In this document: positions 27,614-37,336 of the stretch, piece by piece | Numbering within the stretch: position 1 is the first letter of the stretch | Layout: each line of letters begins with the position of its first letter | Origin: Lachnospiraceae bacterium | Lineage (GTDB): Bacteria; Bacillota; Clostridia; Lachnospirales; Lachnospiraceae | Assembly: GCA_014799465.1 (NCBI GenBank) | Contig: JAAVHZ010000068.1 | Coordinates: 1-64,000 of the forward strand | Length of the DNA: 64,000 bases | Direction: 5' to 3' | Notes under the pieces: model-generated | What the model saw: the letters and a program-made list of their open reading frames with translations, nothing else | Databases searched by the model: none | Told to the model about the DNA's origin: nothing | Program-made: the position numbers and the translations under genes

Positions 27614-29509
27614 GTGAAAGACAGAAATGTAAGATTCCAAGGGAAAAAGACAAAAGATTCAGGAAAAATATTTAAAAGGCTGATGAAGTACATATTAAAG
27701 AATTATAAATGGCACATTGCCATAGTTGTTATATGTATATTTATAAGTGTACTTGCAAATGTTCAGGGTACATTATTCTTAAAGACACTGGTAGACGTTT
27801 ATATATTACCACTTATAGGCAGTGACAATCCTGATTATGGAAACCTTCTGGCAGCTATATTAAAGGTGGCGGCATTTTATGGAATTGGAGTATTGGCTAC
27901 ATATACATATAACAGAATTATGGTAAATGTCAGCCAGGGCACATTAAAGAATTTAAGAACAGATATGTTTGTCCATATGGAAAGTCTTCCGATTAAGTAT
28001 TTTGATACTCATGCACATGGAGATATTATGTCCACATATACTAATGATATAGATACGTTAAGGCAGATGGTAAGCCAGAGTATGCCGCAGCTTTTATCAA
28101 GTGTTATAACTGTTGTAAGTGTATTTGTAAGTATGTTAAGACTTAATATACCACTGACATTTGTTACATTATTCATGGTGGCAGTCATGCTTAGCGTAAC
28201 AAAGAAACTGGCAGGTTTGAGCGGAAAATATTTTATTGCACAGCAAAAAGATTTAGGCATGTTAAACGGATATATAGAGGAAATGATGGATGGCCAGAAG
28301 GTAGTTAAAGTATTCTGCCATGAAGAAGAAAGCATTGAAAAATTTGACAGCCTGAATGATAAGCTGTTTGAAAGTGCTGATGCGGCAAACAGATTTGCAA
28401 ATATACTGATGCCTATAAATGCACAGCTTGGAAATATCAGTTATGTGTTGTGTACAATGGTGGGAGGAGTCCTTGCACTGAATACGGTGGGAGGATTTAC
28501 GTTAGGCGGACTTGCAAGCTTCCTGACATTTAATAAGAGCTTTAATATGCCTATAAATCAGGTGAGTCAGCAGCTTAACAGTATAGTAATGGCAATGGCG
28601 GGAGCAGCCAGAATATTTAATTTGCTTGATGAAACACCGGAGACTGATGAGGGTTATGTAAGCCTTGTAAATGTATATGAGGAAAATGGCACATTTAAAG
28701 AAACTGAAGAATACACAGGAAAATGGGCATGGAAACATGTTCACAAAGCAGATGGTACAGTGGACTACAAAGAACTGAAAGGTGATGTTGTATTTGATGA
28801 TGTGGATTTTGGATATAATGATGATAAAATAGTACTTCATAATATAAAATTGTATGCAAAACCCGGACAGAAGATAGCATTTGTAGGTTCTACAGGTGCC
28901 GGAAAGACTACAATAACAAACCTTATAAACAGATTTTATGATATACAGGATGGAAAAATAAGGTATGACGGCATAAATATTAATAAAATAAAGAAAGCAG
29001 ATTTAAGACATTCACTTGGCATAGTTCTTCAGGATACACACCTTTTTACCAATACGGTAATGGAGAATATAAGATATGGAAAGCTTGATGCAACAGATGA
29101 TGAGGTCATAGCAGCGGCAAAGCTTGCAAATGCCCACGGTTTTATAAAGCATCTTCCGAATGGATATGATACAATGCTTACCGGTGATGGTGCAAATTTA
29201 AGTCAGGGACAAAGGCAGCTTCTTGCCATTGCAAGGGCGGCAGTGGCAAATCCGCCTGTATTGATTCTGGATGAGGCAACAAGTTCCATAGATACCAGAA
29301 CAGAGAAGATTGTGCAGGATGGGATGGATAAGCTGATGGCAGGCAGAACAACATTTGTAATTGCACATAGGCTGTCTACGGTAAGGAACAGTGACTGCAT
29401 TGTGGTACTTGAGCAGGGAAGGATAATAGAAAAGGGTACACATGAAGAACTTATAGAATGTAAAGGAAAATATTATCAGTTGTATACGGGGAATGTACAA
29501 AATTCTTAG
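27614..29509 (+). CDS. ABC exporter half-transporter with canonical nucleotide site
   Basis: 631 aa. The ORF track starts at 27509 inside the previous gene; GTG at 27614, 4 bases after GGAGGTGAG, is the right start and begins one base after the partner stop. Six helices (about 25-350), then an ATPase with GSTGAGKTT, LSQGQRQLL and ILDEATSSIDTRT. An insertion of about 60 residues (ETEEYTGKWAWKHVHKADG) lies between the two domains. Together with the previous protein it forms a heterodimeric multidrug/lipid-type exporter; substrate unknown. Confidence 0.94.
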   Translation: MKDRNVRFQGKKTKDSGKIFKRLMKYILKNYKWHIAIVVICIFISVLANVQGTLFLKTLVDVYILPLIGSDNPDYGNLLAAILKVAAFYGIGVLATYTYNRIMVNVSQGTLKNLRTDMFVHMESLPIKYFDTHAHGDIMSTYTNDIDTLRQMVSQSMPQLLSSVITVVSVFVSMLRLNIPLTFVTLFMVAVMLSVTKKLAGLSGKYFIAQQKDLGMLNGYIEEMMDGQKVVKVFCHEEESIEKFDSLNDKLFESADAANRFANILMPINAQLGNISYVLCTMVGGVLALNTVGGFTLGGLASFLTFNKSFNMPINQVSQQLNSIVMAMAGAARIFNLLDETPETDEGYVSLVNVYEENGTFKETEEYTGKWAWKHVHKADGTVDYKELKGDVVFDDVDFGYNDDKIVLHNIKLYAKPGQKIAFVGSTGAGKTTITNLINRFYDIQDGKIRYDGININKIKKADLRHSLGIVLQDTHLFTNTVMENIRYGKLDATDDEVIAAAKLANAHGFIKHLPNGYDTMLTGDGANLSQGQRQLLAIARAAVANPPVLILDEATSSIDTRTEKIVQDGMDKLMAGRTTFVIAHRLSTVRNSDCIVVLEQGRIIEKGTHEELIECKGKYYQLYTGNVQNS

Positions 29510-29527
29510 TATTTATGTTCAAAACGG

Positions 29528-29557
29528 TTGATTTTATAAGCAATTCTGTTATATAAT
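29528..29557 (+). promoter_or_regulatory. promoter of the Ig-like secreted protein
   Basis: TTGATT (29528-29533), 18-bp spacer, TATAAT (29552-29557), 39 bases before the start codon. Confidence 0.75.
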
Positions 29558-29595
29558 CGAAATACAATTATATAATATAAGATTGGAGGAATTGT

Positions 29596-30441
29596 ATGAA
29601 AAGAATACAAAAGATACTTATTCTTATTGCATCGGTACTATTTATAATGGTAATGGTGCCAACAAGCACAGAGGCAGCATCATCAACAGTAAAGCTCAAT
29701 AAAAAGACTTTGACGATGTATGCCGGAGGAAGTACAACACTAAAGATGACAGGCACTGCAAAGAAACTTAAATGGAGCAGCAGCAATAAGTCAGTTGCCA
29801 CAGTATCAGCTAAAGGTGTGGTTACTGCAAAAAAATCAGGAAAAACAATTATTACAGTTAAGTCAGGAAGCAAAAAGGCTACTTGTAAAGTTACCGTAAA
29901 GAAGAGATTGTCAGCAAAGCAGGCTGTTGCAAAATATAACAGTCAGATGAAGAAAGTAAGGAATATTACTCTGAAGGTATATGCAGGTTCGGTTAAGCCG
30001 GCTAATTACTTTTTAACAATAGCTACAAACGTTGATACAAAGGTTACATATATGGATATGTCGGCAATGGATTTACCTAAAATGTACTACAAAGGTAATA
30101 AGGTTTACTGGTATGACGCATCAGCTAAAAAGTGGTATTATTACACAAGCAGCGACGGTAATAGTGATATACAAGTTAACCCGGCAGGTATTCTGATAAC
30201 AGGAGACATGAAGTATAAAAATGCCGGAGTCAAGACCTTTAATGGTAAGAAATGTCAGGCACTTCAGGTTACTATAGAAGGCAGTCCTGCAATTTTCTAT
30301 CTTGACCTTGCGGATTATAGCTTAGTCGGTGTTTCAGAAGGACAAGGTAAGGAAAAAATGGTAATATTATTTGATACGAAAACAAAAGTATCAATACCTT
30401 CTTCCGTTACAAAAAATGCAACATATAAAAATTATTCATAA
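29596..30441 (+). CDS. secreted protein with bacterial Ig-like (BIG2) domain
   Basis: 281 aa with signal peptide 1-27 (TEA-A). Residues 30-105 form a BIG2 domain (VKLNKKTLTMYAGGSTTLK, WSSSNKSVATVSAKGVVTAK). The C-terminal 175 residues resemble a LolA/LppX-type beta half-barrel in pattern (repeated YYKGNKVYWYDASAKKW-like strands), but that is a guess. Cell-surface localisation likely. RBS TTGGAGG. A terminator follows. Confidence 0.85.
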   Translation: MKRIQKILILIASVLFIMVMVPTSTEAASSTVKLNKKTLTMYAGGSTTLKMTGTAKKLKWSSSNKSVATVSAKGVVTAKKSGKTIITVKSGSKKATCKVTVKKRLSAKQAVAKYNSQMKKVRNITLKVYAGSVKPANYFLTIATNVDTKVTYMDMSAMDLPKMYYKGNKVYWYDASAKKWYYYTSSDGNSDIQVNPAGILITGDMKYKNAGVKTFNGKKCQALQVTIEGSPAIFYLDLADYSLVGVSEGQGKEKMVILFDTKTKVSIPSSVTKNATYKNYS

Positions 30442-30453
30442 TGATTTTTAAAT

Positions 30454-30487
30454 CAAATCAGGAGGACAATGTTCTCCTGATTTTTAT
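30454..30487 (+). terminator. Rho-independent terminator
   Basis: AATCAGGAG/CTCCTGATT stem followed by a T-rich stretch, just after the secreted-protein gene. Confidence 0.88.
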
Positions 30488-30608
30488 TATATAGGGCTTT
30501 AAATATTATTATTTTAATAAAACCCACGCATTTTATAGTAGTAAAATTCACCACCAAATGTTATAATGAAATCATATATTAATGTTGGTGAGAGAGAGGT
30601 GAAGTACT

Positions 30609-31682
30609 ATGCACAGGGTGAGTTTATCAGAATTGAAATCAGGCATGGTTACTGCAAAAGATATTATTGTTGACGAGCAGTTAATAGTTTCAAAAGGAGC
30701 AGTACTATCTGACAGTGCTATAGAAAAGTTAAAAAAATATGTTATTCTGGGCATAGAGGTTGAGGATGAAGACACCGAGACATTTACTAAAGAGGTAGAG
30801 CAGGATAAATCATATTCTGAAAGGGTGAAAAACAGTCAGGAGTTTTCAAGATTTAAAAATAAGTTCAATGATGCAGCAGAAGACCTTCAGCGTACAATTA
30901 ATGATGTAGTGGAAAAGAATAAGCCGTTGGATATAGATGTTATGCTGCATCCGGTGCTGGAGACATTAGATTCACTGGACAACAAAATAAGTGTATTTGC
31001 CATGATGCAGAATATGCGGGATTATGATGATGCTACATATGTGCATTGTGTCAATGTGGCACTTATATGTAATATATTTTCAAAATGGCTGGATTTTACT
31101 GAAGAGGAGACTAAAATTGCAACTGCATGCGGACTGCTTCACGATATTGGAAAACTGACTATTGAAAAAGATATTATTCAGAAACCGGGTCGTCTGACAG
31201 ATGATGAATATGAAATTATTAAGCAGCATACTATAGCAGGTTATAATCTTTTAAAGAATTATCATATAGACCTGCATATAAAGAATGCGGCATTGCTCCA
31301 CCATGAAAGATGTGACGGTTCGGGATATCCATACGGATTAACCAGAAATCAGATAGATTCATATGCCAAAATGGTAGCCATAGCAGATGTATATGATGCA
31401 ATGACAGCCACCAGAGTATACAGGGATGCACTTTGTCCTTTTGAAGCTGTATCTGAATTTGAGGAAGATGGACTTCAAAAGTATGATACAAAATATCTTA
31501 TGACATTTTTGGAAAATATGGAAAATACATATCTTTTGAATAGAGTAAGGCTTAGTGACGGCAGAGAAGGCGAAATAATATTTATGCGTAGAGATATGTT
31601 GGATAAGCCGACTGTAAAATGTGGTATGGACTTTATAGATTTAGCAATACAAAAGGATTTATATATAGAAAAAATTATTTAA
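30609..31682 (+). CDS. HD-GYP domain protein (probable c-di-GMP phosphodiesterase)
   Basis: 357 aa. A divergent N-terminal domain (1-120) is followed by an HD-GYP domain with HCVNVALICN, LLHDIGKL and HHERCDGSGYPYGL. The HDxGK and GYP motifs are complete, so hydrolysis of c-di-GMP is plausible. The C-terminal extension (LLNRVRLSDGREGEIIF) is common in Clostridia. A TATAAT lies at 30562. The homocysteine methyltransferase gene begins 18 bases later and may share the transcript. Confidence 0.92.
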   Translation: MHRVSLSELKSGMVTAKDIIVDEQLIVSKGAVLSDSAIEKLKKYVILGIEVEDEDTETFTKEVEQDKSYSERVKNSQEFSRFKNKFNDAAEDLQRTINDVVEKNKPLDIDVMLHPVLETLDSLDNKISVFAMMQNMRDYDDATYVHCVNVALICNIFSKWLDFTEEETKIATACGLLHDIGKLTIEKDIIQKPGRLTDDEYEIIKQHTIAGYNLLKNYHIDLHIKNAALLHHERCDGSGYPYGLTRNQIDSYAKMVAIADVYDAMTATRVYRDALCPFEAVSEFEEDGLQKYDTKYLMTFLENMENTYLLNRVRLSDGREGEIIFMRRDMLDKPTVKCGMDFIDLAIQKDLYIEKII

Positions 31683-31700
31683 ACCGGAAGGATTTATCTT

Positions 31701-33473
31701 ATGGACATCAGTGTTTACTTAAAAGAAAATAAGTTATTGTGCGATGGTGCATTTGGAACATATTATACCAATACAGGCGGAAAGTGTAAAATAGTAGAGA
31801 TGGCAAATGAAGATGAGCCGGAACTTGTATTGAATATACATAAAAAATATATAGATGCCGGGGCAAAACTGATAAGAACAAATACATTTGCATCTAATCG
31901 GACAATGCTTGAATGTGGAATGGAAAAAGTGCTGGCAAATGTAAGAGCAGGATACAGGATTGCAAAAAAAGCAGCAGAAGGGCATGAAGATGTATTTGTT
32001 GCGGGAGATATCGGGCCGATTGCGGTAACAGATGAATTTAGTGCTGATGAAGTCAGGAAAGAGTATTGGGATATATGCAGTACATTTATAGATGAGGGAG
32101 CAGATATTATTACTTTTGAGACTATGCCATCCATGGATTATATAGCTGATGCCATAAAAGAAATAAAACGCAGGAAAGATATATTTATCATGGTACAGTT
32201 TTGTGTCAATCAATATGGTTACAGCAATGCCGGCAGGAGTGCTGGGAGTCTTTTGAGTGAGGCATCCGGTATGGAAGAGATAGATGCGGTAGGATTTAAC
32301 TGTGGTGTAGGACCTGTTCATCTTTATAATCTGATGAAAAAAGTGGAGCTTCCAAAAAACAAATATATTACGGCGTTGCCTAATGCAGGATATCCAAAGC
32401 TTATGCAGAACAGAGTAATATTTATGAATAACGAGGAATATTTCGTAAATAAAGAATGTGAGATAGCAGAGCTTGGGGCAGATATAATAGGAGGATGCTG
32501 CGGAACAACACCGGAATATATAAGACGGCTGTCAGCAAAGTTGGATAATTTGCATGATAATTACTGTGTTGAAATTGAAATACAGGAGACAAAAAGAGAT
32601 AATATAAAGGATGATAAATCGTTTTTTGCCAATGTATCTGAGGATAAAAAGTTAATTGCCGTAGAATTGGCACCTCCTCTTGGTGCGGATGATGAGAAAA
32701 TTATGGATGCAGCAAACCTTCTAAAAGATTCAGGAGTGGATGTGGTTACTTTTCCTGATTCTCCTTCAGGAAGGACAAGGGCAGATTCAGTATTGATGGC
32801 AGTAAAAATCCATGATGCAACAGGAATGCAGGTTATGCCTCATATATGCTGCAGAGACAAAAATGCTATAGCAATACGCTCACAAATTCTTGGAGCTTAT
32901 ATGAATAATATATATAATCTTCTTATATTGACCGGAGATCCGGTGCCTACAATGATAAGACAGAATGTCAAAAGTGTATTTAACTTTGATTCTGTAGGTC
33001 TTATGAAGATTGTAAGTGATATGAATGGAGAACATTTTTCAAATATGCCTGTAACATATGGAGGAGTTATTAATTATGACCGCCTAAATCTGGATGTAGA
33101 AATTAGAAGGGTAAAGGCAAAGATGGATGCCGGAGCAAGATTTTTCTTTACGCAGCCTATATTTTCGAGTGAAGATGTACTGAAAGTAAAAAGGATAAAG
33201 GATAACACTAATGCAAAGATACTTTGTGGAATAATGCCGCTTGTCAGCAGAAATAATGCTGTATTTATTAAAAATGAAATGACAGGCATTAGAGTTACTG
33301 ACGAGATTGTAGACAGATTTAGTGCGGATATGTCAAGAGAAGAGAGTGAGGCAGAAGGTGTAAAGATTGCAGTGGAGATAATGGATGAAGTCAGTAGTTT
33401 TACTGACGGTTACTATTTTACATTTCCGTTTAACAGAGTTTATCTTTTAGATAGGATTATACATAGGCGTTAA
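31701..33473 (+). CDS. bifunctional homocysteine S-methyltransferase / methylenetetrahydrofolate reductase
   Basis: 590-aa fusion of the YitJ type. Residues 1-280 are a zinc-dependent homocysteine methyltransferase (LLCDGAFGTYY, FNCGVGP, GGCCGTTPEYIR: Zn-binding cysteines). Residues 300-590 are a MetF-like reductase (AVELAPPLGADDEKI, ILTGDPVP, FFTQPIFS). The two domains carry out the last steps of methionine synthesis, supplying and transferring the methyl group. Start ATG has GGAAGGA upstream. A strong two-way terminator separates it from the minus-strand operon. Confidence 0.94.
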   Translation: MDISVYLKENKLLCDGAFGTYYTNTGGKCKIVEMANEDEPELVLNIHKKYIDAGAKLIRTNTFASNRTMLECGMEKVLANVRAGYRIAKKAAEGHEDVFVAGDIGPIAVTDEFSADEVRKEYWDICSTFIDEGADIITFETMPSMDYIADAIKEIKRRKDIFIMVQFCVNQYGYSNAGRSAGSLLSEASGMEEIDAVGFNCGVGPVHLYNLMKKVELPKNKYITALPNAGYPKLMQNRVIFMNNEEYFVNKECEIAELGADIIGGCCGTTPEYIRRLSAKLDNLHDNYCVEIEIQETKRDNIKDDKSFFANVSEDKKLIAVELAPPLGADDEKIMDAANLLKDSGVDVVTFPDSPSGRTRADSVLMAVKIHDATGMQVMPHICCRDKNAIAIRSQILGAYMNNIYNLLILTGDPVPTMIRQNVKSVFNFDSVGLMKIVSDMNGEHFSNMPVTYGGVINYDRLNLDVEIRRVKAKMDAGARFFFTQPIFSSEDVLKVKRIKDNTNAKILCGIMPLVSRNNAVFIKNEMTGIRVTDEIVDRFSADMSREESEAEGVKIAVEIMDEVSSFTDGYYFTFPFNRVYLLDRIIHRR

Positions 33474-33515
33474 TGTGTGGATGATGTGATATATAAAATA
33501 ATATTAGTAAATAAC

Positions 33516-33573
33516 AAAAAAAAGTGTCTGCTTCAAATAGCTGTTTTTTAATTTTGAAGCAGACACTTTTTTA
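33516..33573. terminator. two-way Rho-independent terminator between converging genes
   Basis: An 18-bp near-perfect inverted repeat (AAAAGTGTCTGCTTCAAA and its complement) with A and T runs at both ends. It serves the plus-strand gene ending at 33473 and the minus-strand AraC gene ending at 33571. Confidence 0.95.
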
Positions 33574-34452
33574 TTGATTTTTTTTGCGGTAAACCTTTGG
33601 AGTGACTTTAAAGTACTTTTTAAAGATACGGTTAAAGTAAGAAACATTTGGTATTCCGCATTTTTCGGCTATAATCCCGATAGGATAATCAGTCTCTGTA
33701 AGGAGATGGGTTGCAATGTTTAACCTGTATTCGTTCATATACTCTACACATGTAATACCCATATTGGACTTAAAGTACCGCATAAGGTAATGTTCACTTA
33801 GTCCGGCTGCATCCGCCAGTTCAGATATGGATATTTGATGCATATAGTTCATTTGAATGTATTCAATGATTATTTTAATGGTATTGGTTTCGTCATTTGC
33901 CTTTGAAGTAATGTTGTATTCACTGCAGAAGTCATCTAACAGGTGATAAAACATTTTAAAAAGCTCTGACTTAATATTCAATTCAAAAAAATTACTGTTT
34001 TCATGATAGATTTCATGCATATTTATAATACATTTATATATATTTTCATAACCTGAATCTTCAGGATGTATTATTGAGGGAACATCCAGCTTTCTGTCTA
34101 ATATAGGTGAAAAGTATTTAATTGAGCAGGCATCTGTAATCTGGGCATTCATCATGGTTAAGCTGAATAAAAGTGTAATAGTTTCAACAGACTCATTTTC
34201 ATATTGACCAAATCCATGCAGGGACTTTGGCTTTATAAGTATGATGTCGCCTGTGCAAGCTACATAACTTTTTAAATCAAGGTTGATATTCATTTTACCT
34301 TTCTTGACGTATATTATTTCAAATTCATCATGCCAGTGCATAGGGTAATTTGTATAATATTCAGGTATCAGAGTATGATACCATACATATGGCAGAAGAA
34401 AATTACCATGCTGGCGGTCTTCTTTTAATTTTAAAAATTCTTCATGCAGCAT
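33571..34452 (-). CDS. AraC-family transcriptional regulator
   Basis: About 293 aa. The N-terminal cupin (PMHWHDEFEIIYVKKG, GDIILIKPKSLHGF) binds a sugar-like ligand; the C-terminal 100 residues hold the two helix-turn-helix motifs (ISISELADAAGLSEHYLMRYFK and YPIGIIAEKCGIPNVSYFNRIFKK). The track start (34464) is a TTG; the ATG at 34452 with TTGGAG upstream is better. It lies 24 bases downstream of the amylase-family gene in the same operon, so it probably regulates sugar use in response to an oligosaccharide. Confidence 0.93.
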   Translation of the reverse strand: MLHEEFLKLKEDRQHGNFLLPYVWYHTLIPEYYTNYPMHWHDEFEIIYVKKGKMNINLDLKSYVACTGDIILIKPKSLHGFGQYENESVETITLLFSLTMMNAQITDACSIKYFSPILDRKLDVPSIIHPEDSGYENIYKCIINMHEIYHENSNFFELNIKSELFKMFYHLLDDFCSEYNITSKANDETNTIKIIIEYIQMNYMHQISISELADAAGLSEHYLMRYFKSNMGITCVEYMNEYRLNIATHLLTETDYPIGIIAEKCGIPNVSYFNRIFKKYFKVTPKVYRKKNQ

Positions 34453-34476
34453 AAATATCTCCAATCTAAAATTGTG

Positions 34477-36270
34477 TTATTGCAGAAAAATAAGTGTACC
34501 GTCAGGTGACAGTATATTTTCACTAAATAAATTCGAAAATAAGACATCACCACAGTTTTCTACAGTAATTGGTTCTTTTGAACAGTTTAGTATAACAGTA
34601 ATGGCAGCATTGCCGGAAGAAGACATATCTCCATATATTTCTTTTAATGGTATATCATATTTTTCATAATGTATTATACGCTCATTTTCATATTTATTTA
34701 TAAAAGCATATGCATTACTTCTGGCAGCAGGAATGGTTTTACGAATATCTATAAGTTTTTTCATTTTATTTATGCGGTCATCATAATATCCATTGTCAAT
34801 CAGTTCCCACGGCATACAGCGTCTGCAGTCCGGGTCATGCATTCCTTCCAGTACTATTTCAGTTCCATAATATATACACGCACTGCCGGGCATAGTAAAT
34901 AATACTGCCAATTCCTGATAAAATTTATCTATATTATTTAAACCGGATATAAGCCGGATTGTATCATGCGAATCTAAAAGATTGAACAGTACGGAATTAG
35001 TCTGCTGCATATATAGATTATAACATCTGTTTACGGCATGTATAAATGTATCTTTTGTAGAATCAGGATTAAGCCAGAATTCATTCATACTGTCTTTTAG
35101 GGAATAATTCATAACAGAGTCAAGTTCGTTACCCCTGAGCCACGGCATTGAATCATGCCATAATTCTCCTAACATGAAAAAGTCAGGTTTAATCTTTTTC
35201 AGATTCTTTCTCAAAATATGGTAAAATTCATGGCTTACCTCATTTGCAACATCAAATCGTATACCGTCAATATCAAATTTTTTAATCCAGCTTGTGCACA
35301 CATGTACAAAATATTTTATGACTTCTTTATTGTTTGTATTTAACTTTGGCATCACATCAAAGAATGCAAATGAGTAATAGTATCCCTTCTTTGAATTATT
35401 AAATCCCAGTTTTTGGAAAGGCCATTTATTTATCATAAACCAATCATAATATTTGGATTCGGGACCATGTTTGCAGACATCTTTCCATGGAGGAAAAAAT
35501 ATACTGCAGTGGTTGAATACACCATCCATCATGACTTTCATGCCCAGTGAATGGGCTTTATCTACAAGTTCACGCATTTGTTCATCCGTACCAAAATGTG
35601 GGTCAATATGTAAATAGTCAGTAGTATCATATTTATGATTACTTTTTGCCTTGCATACAGGATTAAGGTATAATCCCGTAATGCCTAAGTCTTTGAGATA
35701 ATCAAGACGGCTGATAATTCCGGGTATATCCCCTCCGTAAAAGTCGAATGAAGATACAGATTCATCAGGACCTTTCCATTTTTTAGTTATAATGGGATTG
35801 AGCTTTTTGTCACCATTGCAAAACCTGTCCGGAAATATCTGATACCATACAGTGCTGTTTACCCATTCCGGCACCTGGTTAATATCGATAGGATTCATCC
35901 ATGGAAATAGAAAATACTGTGCCCTGCCGTTTGGCAGTGGTTCAGGAGAAGTATGAAAACCATCTTCAAAATAATAGAGAATCTCTTCGCCGCAGGATAT
36001 TTTAAAAAAGTATGAACACCGTTTGAATTCAGGTGTTATACATATGGACCACAGCAGATTGTCTTCAAGTTCAACATGGTAAGGCATTTGTTTTATATCA
36101 TATATCCATTTACTGTTGCCACCCATTATTCCGGTAGTGTAAGGGTCACCGAAACAAATGGATACATCAGTAATATCAAGTCCTGTGCGTATCGTTATGA
36201 CCAGATTGTCTTTATCAAGGGCATAGCAGAAATTATCTGATGTCCGGTGAAAAACTGCACTTTTAATCAT
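34477..36270 (-). CDS. GH13 alpha-amylase family (neopullulanase/cyclomaltodextrinase-like)
   Basis: 597 aa. The N-terminal domain (1-125) is the extra beta domain of neopullulanases; the barrel then shows region I DGVFNH, region II GIRFDVANE (nucleophile Asp), region III LGELWH (acid Glu) and region IV LLDSHDT. It likely hydrolyses alpha-1,4/1,6-glucans or cyclodextrins in the cytosol since no signal peptide is seen. Start ATG has CGGAGGTA upstream. The regulator gene follows in the operon. Confidence 0.94.
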   Translation of the reverse strand: MIKSAVFHRTSDNFCYALDKDNLVITIRTGLDITDVSICFGDPYTTGIMGGNSKWIYDIKQMPYHVELEDNLLWSICITPEFKRCSYFFKISCGEEILYYFEDGFHTSPEPLPNGRAQYFLFPWMNPIDINQVPEWVNSTVWYQIFPDRFCNGDKKLNPIITKKWKGPDESVSSFDFYGGDIPGIISRLDYLKDLGITGLYLNPVCKAKSNHKYDTTDYLHIDPHFGTDEQMRELVDKAHSLGMKVMMDGVFNHCSIFFPPWKDVCKHGPESKYYDWFMINKWPFQKLGFNNSKKGYYYSFAFFDVMPKLNTNNKEVIKYFVHVCTSWIKKFDIDGIRFDVANEVSHEFYHILRKNLKKIKPDFFMLGELWHDSMPWLRGNELDSVMNYSLKDSMNEFWLNPDSTKDTFIHAVNRCYNLYMQQTNSVLFNLLDSHDTIRLISGLNNIDKFYQELAVLFTMPGSACIYYGTEIVLEGMHDPDCRRCMPWELIDNGYYDDRINKMKKLIDIRKTIPAARSNAYAFINKYENERIIHYEKYDIPLKEIYGDMSSSGNAAITVILNCSKEPITVENCGDVLFSNLFSENILSPDGTLIFLQ

Positions 36271-36538
36271 ATAGTACCTCCGTAGCTGTATAGTGTTATT
36301 ATTGTACTTCTATATGTGTAAAAATTAGCATAATTATACTTACAATATCATTATAATACAACTATATTAGAATGACAATGGTTCGAAGACAATTTTGGCA
36401 GCATATAATAGAACGAATGTTTGATTTATCTGTACTTTTTTGTGTAAAGTGTTATACTCTGAAAATGGTATTTCCAGAATTTTATTTTCATTTGTATAAT
36501 GGTTGAGGTAACATTAGTATAAAAGGATCAGGTGATAG
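36271..36538. other. intergenic region upstream of the GH13 gene
   Basis: AT-rich, without a gene. It should hold the minus-strand promoter of the GH13/AraC operon. I cannot name a clear -10/-35 pair, nor a function for the plus-strand part ahead of the kinase remnant. Confidence 0.4.
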
Positions 36539-36863
36539 ATAAATACAGATTCAGCAATGTATGATGTAAGGAAAAAATCCTATCTTATGCTTGAAAGGAA
36601 AAATGGAGAACTACAGACTGCCATGCAGGAGGTGGAGAAGGCGAATCAGGCAAAGACCGAATTTCTGTCTCATATATCACATGATATATGTACACCGATT
36701 AATGGAATTTAATATTGCAGAGGATAATCAAAAAGATTTGGGGAGACAGGCAGAGTGCAGGAAAAAGATTAAGACATTGGCAGAAGATGCAGGGATGAAT
36801 GAGCATATTGCAAAACCTCTTGATTTAAAAATCCTGGATAGTGTGCTAAAGCGATTGATGTGA
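36539..36863 (+). pseudogene. remnant of a hybrid sensor histidine kinase/response regulator
   Basis: The frame at 36557-36712 encodes ANQAKTEFLSHISHDICTPING, a HisKA H-box region, and stops at TAA. In the next frame, 36711-36863 encodes IAEDNQKD (start of a receiver domain) joined to DAGMNEHIAKPLDLKIL (end of a receiver). Most of the kinase and the middle of the receiver are missing, so this is a multiply deleted gene. The ORF track lists the second half only (36591-36863). Confidence 0.85.
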
Positions 36864-37003
36864 GAAAAATATAATGATTCATATGGAAATATCACTTTGC
36901 TACTTGTGAATGGGATTTGTACAGAGAGGGCAGTGGACCATCTCAAAGGGCATGCTTGCCGACAGGGAAAAAGTAAATTGTTAGTGTAAACTGGCGTATT
37001 TTC

Positions 37004-37012
37004 TGCTATAAT
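37004..37012 (+). promoter_or_regulatory. extended -10 promoter of the PIN toxin-antitoxin pair
   Basis: TGCTATAAT, a TGN-extended -10 element, with no clear -35; about 49 bp before the antitoxin start. Confidence 0.65.
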
Positions 37013-37060
37013 ATTTATGAGAGCAATGGGTAAGGAACGTTTTGAAAGGTGGTATGGAAG

Positions 37061-37336
37061 ATGTCTACATGGGAAACGCAGGTGCTTAAATCTGTGTCTG
37101 GGATAGGTGAAGAATATAGAGAGCCGCTATTGGAGATTATCAGGGCGTATGTTCGGTCTGTGAAGATAGGAAATCCTGATGTCGGCAGAATGGATTCGCA
37201 GGAATCATTATCTGACAAGAAGAAAGCACTTATGAGAATGGAAGAATTGAGGGCAGAGTTTACCTTCCCTGCGGATTTTGATCTTGACAGAGAACTGGAA
37301 GAAGCGAGGGATGCAAAATATGGTAGTATTGGTTGA
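37061..37336 (+). CDS. probable antitoxin, 91 aa, upstream of a PIN toxin
   Basis: Small charged, helical protein with no recognisable DNA-binding domain in the first half; the C-terminal part (FPADFDLDRELEEARDAKYG) resembles the toxin-wrapping tails of antitoxins. It overlaps the PIN gene, the standard TA arrangement. The track start is a GTG (37049); ATG 37061 with GAAAGGTGG upstream is preferred. Function inferred from position. Confidence 0.75.
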   Translation: MSTWETQVLKSVSGIGEEYREPLLEIIRAYVRSVKIGNPDVGRMDSQESLSDKKKALMRMEELRAEFTFPADFDLDRELEEARDAKYGSIG

